Shown piece after piece: positions 59,505 through 64,000 of a stretch of 64,000 bases of DNA. The notes below the pieces were generated by a model. That model searched no databases and was not told where the DNA came from. It saw only the letters and a list, made by a program, of their open reading frames with translations. This stretch comes from Amphiura filiformis (taxonomy: Eukaryota; Echinodermata; Ophiuroidea; Amphilepidida; Amphiuridae): the NCBI RefSeq assembly GCF_039555335.1, contig NC_092628.1, positions 59,507,547 to 59,571,546 on the forward strand. The letters are read 5' to 3'. Each line of letters starts with the position of its first letter. The stretch's first letter is position 1. The position numbers and the translations under genes were made by a program.

Positions 59505-59972
59505 GGGGCGCAACACTAAATCACTACGCATTTTATGTAAGAACGAAATTCGGCTAATATAGTCCATAGTGAGTATGAGATTGTAGCGACCATATCTACC
59601 GACATGTTCACTTTAAATCACTCAATATCAGCTCATATGAATTCGACAAGTGTCTTAAATGATAACATGCAGAAAAAAACGGACATTTTATCTCAAAAGC
59701 AATTCTCTGTGGCGGATGAAGACAACTTCCGATTTTGAAATGTGAGTGGTGAATTTAGTATATTTTAGGCCATATTTTTGCACCGCGAAATAGCGAAAAA
59801 AAGTCAACGGTCATCGATATATGCCGACAAAAGTTTTGGAATCTACAGAAATAGAGCTTTAATTTGATACCAAATTTATTTTGTCAAGTATTGCAGGGAC
59901 GCCAGGAATGGCGCTCGAAGTAGGCCAAAATCACACGTTATCCTATGGGACGCTTATTTAGTGTTGCGCCCC
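59505..59972. mobile_element. 468-bp TIR module, unit 3
   Basis: Same ends and interior, 1119 bp after unit 2. Confidence 0.85.
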
Positions 59973-60629
59973 TTGTAACGGCCGTCGCTATGAACGCGTT
60001 CTTTTACATTCTTCGCGTATAATAAGAAATGCGCGGCATGAAATGTGTTCTATTTCAATCATGATGATAAACAAGGATTTCGAAAAGTCACCCTGATGAA
60101 TTATTATTGGGAAAAATGCTTTATTGGCCGAGCAGGCGCCTGCAAAGTCTAGAAATTGTATCCAAAAATCTTCAAAAAGGCTCAAAAATGGGTTTTAAAG
60201 TTAATAGGCATTGTTAATCTGCATGAAGCCGTTTTGCTGCATATTCAGTAGGCCTATGCAAAAAGACCATAATTGTTACTACTGAAACGGGGGGGGGGGG
60301 GGTGTTTGTACTTCACACTCATTAACAAGTGCTTTAAAAACAAAATGGCAAGACAGATAATCTAGAAAAGAAATTAAACTTGGTTCAAAGACGTGCTTAT
60401 AAATTGTTGTCTGTCACTAGTTTTAGTGAGTTTTGTGCAAACTCTCGCATATTGGAGGAAAAGTCGAAATATGCGATTTTCCGCGTTTCGGCACTGATCT
60501 TTAAAACAACATTTCTCTTGAACGAAATGTCGCAGAGACATGAAATTTTCGGCGTTGAGCTACAAATTTTCTCTAATTTAATTAATTAGTGACAAATGTG
60601 GATTTTGAAAACTTTTAAATCCTTATAAG

Positions 60630-61626
60630 GGGGCGCAACACTAAATCACTACGCATTTTATGTAAGAACGAAATTCGGCTAATATAGTCCATAGTGAGTA
60701 TGAGATTGTAGCGACCATATCTACCGACATGTTCACTTTAAATCACTCAATATCAGCTCATATGAATTCGACAAGTGTCTTAAATGATAACATGCAGAAA
60801 AAAACGGACATTTTATCTCAAAAGCAGTTCTCGGTGGCGGATGAAGACAACTTCCGATTTTGAAATGTGAGTGGTGAATTTAGTATATTTTTAGGCCATA
60901 TTTTTGCACCGCGAAATAGCGAAAAAAAGTCAACGGTCATCGATATATGCCGACAAAAGTTTTGGAATCTACAGAAATAGAGCTTTAATTTGATACCAAA
61001 TTTATTTTGTCAAGTATTGCAGGGACGCCAGGAATGGCGCTCGAAGTAGGCCAAAACAGGGCGATGTGACTTCATAAGGGCAATGTCGGGGATTATAGGA
61101 CACAGTTGATGGGGAGAGATGAGGTCCGACCAGGTCCGACCGAGTCTCCTACACAGGTTACGCTCCCTGTGGAGGGGCGGAACCAAACTGGCTGATGTGG
61201 AGACTAAGCCAGTTTGCGTCGGTCTGATACTCGTCTTTGACCATGCGCAGATCTGGCTGGTCAGGAAGATATTTAATATCCCGAATTTTAATATGCCTAC
61301 CAGTTCCACCGTATAACCGATTTGCTAGAGAATATTTGTTACCATGTTTAATAAATTCGTATTAATCGTATAATAAAATGTGGCCAAATGTATATTTGTG
61401 TACATAGTGTGTGGATCCACTCTTCTACGGACTTGGCTACTAAGCATGTCGGGAAGGATATGGCGGTATGCTGACCTGGGTCAATATGTTCTGAGCAGAT
61501 GAGGTCCGACCAATTGCCTACGACCTTGTGTGCGATCATGTGTAACAGGCAATTCCCGATATAATAGAGATTCCCTGGCCAAAATCACACGTTATCCTAT
61601 GGGACGCTTATTTAGTGTTGCGCCCC
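60630..61626. mobile_element. TIR module, unit 4, split by an insertion
   Basis: The module runs from 60630 to 61056 and resumes at 61577-61626. The gap holds the 520-bp insert at 61057-61576. Confidence 0.85.
61057..61576. mobile_element. 520-bp hAT-like insertion with 8-bp target duplication
   Basis: GGCCAAAA is present on both sides (61049-61056, 61577-61584) but once in units 1-3. The insert starts CAGGG and ends CCCT, with a G that may belong to either the end or the duplication. Inside, 61142-61205 carries AGTCTCC and GGAGACT ends related to those at 57214 and 61665. Confidence 0.8.
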
Positions 61627-61689
61627 CTGGAGGGAGCGTAACCAAACTGGCTGCATAGGAGACTAGCCTGAGTCCCTCGGCCCCGATCT

Positions 61690-61900
61690 CGAAACAATCA
61701 ACATGGCGGAATAAAATGGCCGTTTCTCGATTCGGGGCCTGAGAACGAACCGTGCAAAAAAGTGGGGCGATTAATTCTTTTGTATTGTATTGTTTTCACG
61801 ACGAAAACACGTCGGGCGTGCGCAGTAGCTCAATCAATGACGTAGAAACTAGCTCAAACTCATCAGCAGTATTATCGTTGACGCCTGCGCAATACTTGTT
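61690..61900. promoter_or_regulatory. Promoter-like cluster with YY1-, NRF1- and CRE-like words
   Basis: Contains CATGGCGG and AAAATGGCCG (61701-61722, YY1-like), GTGCGCAG and CTGCGCAA (NRF1 half-site-like) and TGACGTAG (CRE-like), in a CpG-containing island after the 57-61.6 kb repeat block. A 63-codon open frame at 61752-61943 on the plus strand starts inside it but is not convincing. The direction of any transcript is unknown. Confidence 0.35.
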
Positions 61901-61943
61901 GTACGGCCAGTTAGGGCTTGTAGAAGAGATGATACGTGATTAA

Positions 61944-63334
61944 TTATTCATGAAATTATTTTTTTTTGTGAAATCAGAGCAGAGAGATGCCATCAGCTTG
62001 TCTGTGTGAAAGTGCATAGAAAAAACAACAAAATATGTTTAATTTCAAACCTGATTGTTAGTGCTGAAACTTTGGCTGGAGAAATTGAAGGTGACGTTGC
62101 TGGTTATCTTTTAGACCGTTTATCTGAAGTCATGTGTTATTTTAGAGCAAAATAGGAGGCATTTTTGTGCCATGTAAACGGCGATCGGCATTTTCTAGTT
62201 TGCAATTCATGGATTGTATTTCATTGTTTGTACACTGTCAACAAGCAGCCTGATAAATTGAACTATACGGATTGTACACACACCGTAATTTGTATGTTAT
62301 TCATTGATCAGTGTAGCCTAGGCACGGGCTAAGCATGTAAGTACTACAGAAAGCTACTAAGTCATGCACGGTCTCAAGACAGACAAAGAAATTCATTGTC
62401 GTGATGGTCATGAATGATCATGATGATTGCATACCATGATAGGCATGACCCCATGTAGGGCCTACACAGTATCCTGAGTATGGCATACATCATGTTCATC
62501 AGATTCAGACATGCATAATTGACAGATATGCTGCATGAACAGTGTGAATACTGATCGTGATGGTGCTGGTTTACAAATTTAAATTACGATGTCCCAGCAT
62601 GCCAGTGTATGTCATGTCTGAATCTGAGTATGCTTGTCACTGCACGACTGTCAGTCCCGCTGTCAATACATTGTAACTTGCCTCACCGAGAACTGTGCTG
62701 TGCAACTGCACGACTCCTGCACGACTCAGACGCTGCACTGCACTTGAAATCGAATGGATGGTATTCTTCATGTTAAATAACTGGTAAGTTCATGTCTTCA
62801 TGCCAAATCATGGGTTGATCTCAAGACTCAATTTTACAATTTGACAAAGACTCGATCCCAAAACGGAGTCCCACAATTATGACTAGGCCTAGCATGCCTG
62901 GGCTCGGCCTCGGGTTTCATGGCTTAGGCTTAGCCACAAAGTATTCAAATGTGAGTAGGCTAGAAGAATGATAGGCCTAGCCTGTCATGATATGTTTTGC
63001 ATGAATGTAGGACAAAATACTGGTCATGCTAGGCCTAGCAGTAGTAGCAGTACCATGACTATGTACGGTACATGTAATCCTATTTACCTTGCACGCATTT
63101 CTCCATTTAGGCATTACACTTACCGTAGTCTATGGCCATGATGGCTGGGCCCTCATGCATCGTACCATCAGGGCATTATACTTGCCGTAGTCTACGTCTA
63201 CGCATACACACATTAGTCTAAGACTGGACCTATTATAGTCACACATCGTATCGTTATGTATGCATGGTGTTACACTTGCATGACTTGCTGTAGTCTACAG
63301 CCTAGCCGTGTACCTACCGTTATTAGAACGGAAG
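61944..63334. other. No gene seen
   Basis: Non-coding, rich in ATG, CATG and TAGGCCTA words. It could be a first intron if the 61.7-kb cluster is a promoter. Confidence 0.35.
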
Positions 63335-63512
63335 TTGCGTAACATTGTGACGTAAGTTACGCAACGTAAGCTACGTTGGGTAACTTAACAATGCAATGCA
63401 ATGTAAGTTACGCAACGTAAGTTATGTTGCGTAAATTAACAACGCAATGTAAGTTACGCAACGTAAGTTACGTCACGTAAGTTGTGTGTCGTAAGTTGCG
63501 TAACATTGTGAC
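63335..63512. repeat. TTACGCAACGTAAG repeat cluster bounded by a 20-bp direct repeat
   Basis: AAGTTGCGTAACATTGTGAC occurs at 63335-63354 and 63493-63512. Between them GTAAGTTACGCAACGTAAG-like words occur at least three times with variants, many of them palindromic. Confidence 0.85.
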
Positions 63513-64000
63513 TACTGTACCGTAACACTATACTGACTACCAATCCCGTACCGTAGTTCTAGGCCCACTCCCAACTGCACATTTATACATGACTTACAAC
63601 CGGTATAATCTTAAGTAAATTTTTTATGACCCCCTATCGCAGGCTATTTTTTTTTACGACCCCTGATCTCGAGTCAAAAAGTTTTATGCCCCCTCCCGCC
63701 TACACAGACTGACGACAAATTATTCATCACCGAACTCTATTTTTGGTCTAAAAGTCTATGATCCCCAATATATTCATGACCCACCCCCATTCGAAGAAAA
63801 TTACAGCCCCCTAATATAAACAAACACACTGGTCATAGAAAAAAAATACACGTGAATCAAGTTGAACAATTAATAAAATAAACAGTAAAAAAAGTGAAAT
63901 ATTGTATTACAATTCTTTTCTTTTTTTCAATTTCCCACGTGCGTATTAAATGATGAAGGAAAAAAGGAAAAACAATGCATATTTTGCAAGTCAAAGAGCT
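63513..64000. other. No gene seen
   Basis: Contains TATGACCCCC-rich segments similar to those near 44470 and 47450, otherwise AT-rich. Confidence 0.4.

Larger units (their letters stand above)
57214..61665. mobile_element. 4.45-kb block framed by about 35-bp inverted repeats and filled by a 1.12-kb tandem repeat
   Basis: TAGTCTCCACAGCAGCCAGT at 57214 runs on as TTGGTTCCGCCC. The inverse, ending TGGCTGCATAGGAGACTA, closes at 61665. Between them three full units start at 57269, 58386 and 59505, and a fourth broken unit starts at 60630; units are nearly identical. Three copies of a 64-residue open frame (58152, 59271, 60380 region) are carried by the repeat and look non-coding. Confidence 0.8.

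Noticed and set aside
58044..60589. Identical 64-84 codon frames appearing in each 1.12-kb unit
   Set aside because: They are repeated because the satellite is; no start context, domain or substitution pattern supports coding.

Overview
The window reads as animal nuclear DNA: AT-rich, intron-rich and full of short inverted-repeat elements. Its one securely identified gene is a forkhead-box K transcription factor (foxk). Protein similarity judged from memory, long introns, histone-type stem-loops and the many TAGGCCTA-like words suggest a marine invertebrate deuterostome such as an echinoderm or hemichordate. That placement is inference.

foxk lies on the minus strand, with its ATG at 40039 and its stop at 20118-20120, in seven coding exons. 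Exon 1 carries the FHA domain, exon 2 is a proline-rich linker, exons 3 and 4 carry the forkhead domain split after Trp-Gln, exons 5 and 6 are Ser/Pro-rich, and exon 7 holds a long polyglutamine tract and the conserved C-terminus. All splice sites are GT-AG and all phases agree except at one point. Exon 6 as written carries a net one-base deletion and an in-frame TGA, although both halves are clearly coding. With one base added the coding length is 2100 nt (699 residues), within the range of known FOXK proteins. A compact promoter-like region above the ATG has YY1-like, ZNF143-like and forkhead-like motifs.

Layout. 1-6 kb: non-coding, with several inverted-repeat elements. 6.0-13.3 kb: three head-to-tail copies of a GACC-rich repeat, the first carrying nested insertions. 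13.4-20.1 kb: more inverted-repeat elements and a quiet stretch that could be foxk 3' UTR. 20.1-40.0 kb: foxk, whose introns hold many MITE-like elements, including one built from inverted arrays of GGCGAGTT monomers. 41.0-44.2 kb: a duplicated GGGCCC-rich repeat. 44.4-47.5 kb: a composite inverted-repeat region holding an orphan tandem array of histone mRNA 3' stem-loops and a TTAA-flanked element with a recent 416-bp internal duplication. 47.9-50.8 kb: pentanucleotide and 20-bp minisatellites and a decayed reverse-transcriptase fragment. 52.2-52.7 kb: a second retrotransposon fragment. 53.2-53.6 kb: a promoter-like region and a probable first coding exon, on the plus strand, of a gene I do not recognise. 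57.2-61.7 kb: a 1.12-kb tandem repeat, each unit containing a terminal-inverted-repeat module, framed by a longer inverted repeat. 61.7-61.9 kb: another promoter-like cluster.

There is no operon logic here. The window is one developmental/metabolic regulator gene and the start of another gene, set in transposon-rich DNA. I did not find an unmistakable new system. The strongest unusual signals are the orphan histone stem-loop array, the exon 6 frameshift, and the element made of inverted GGCGAGTT arrays.
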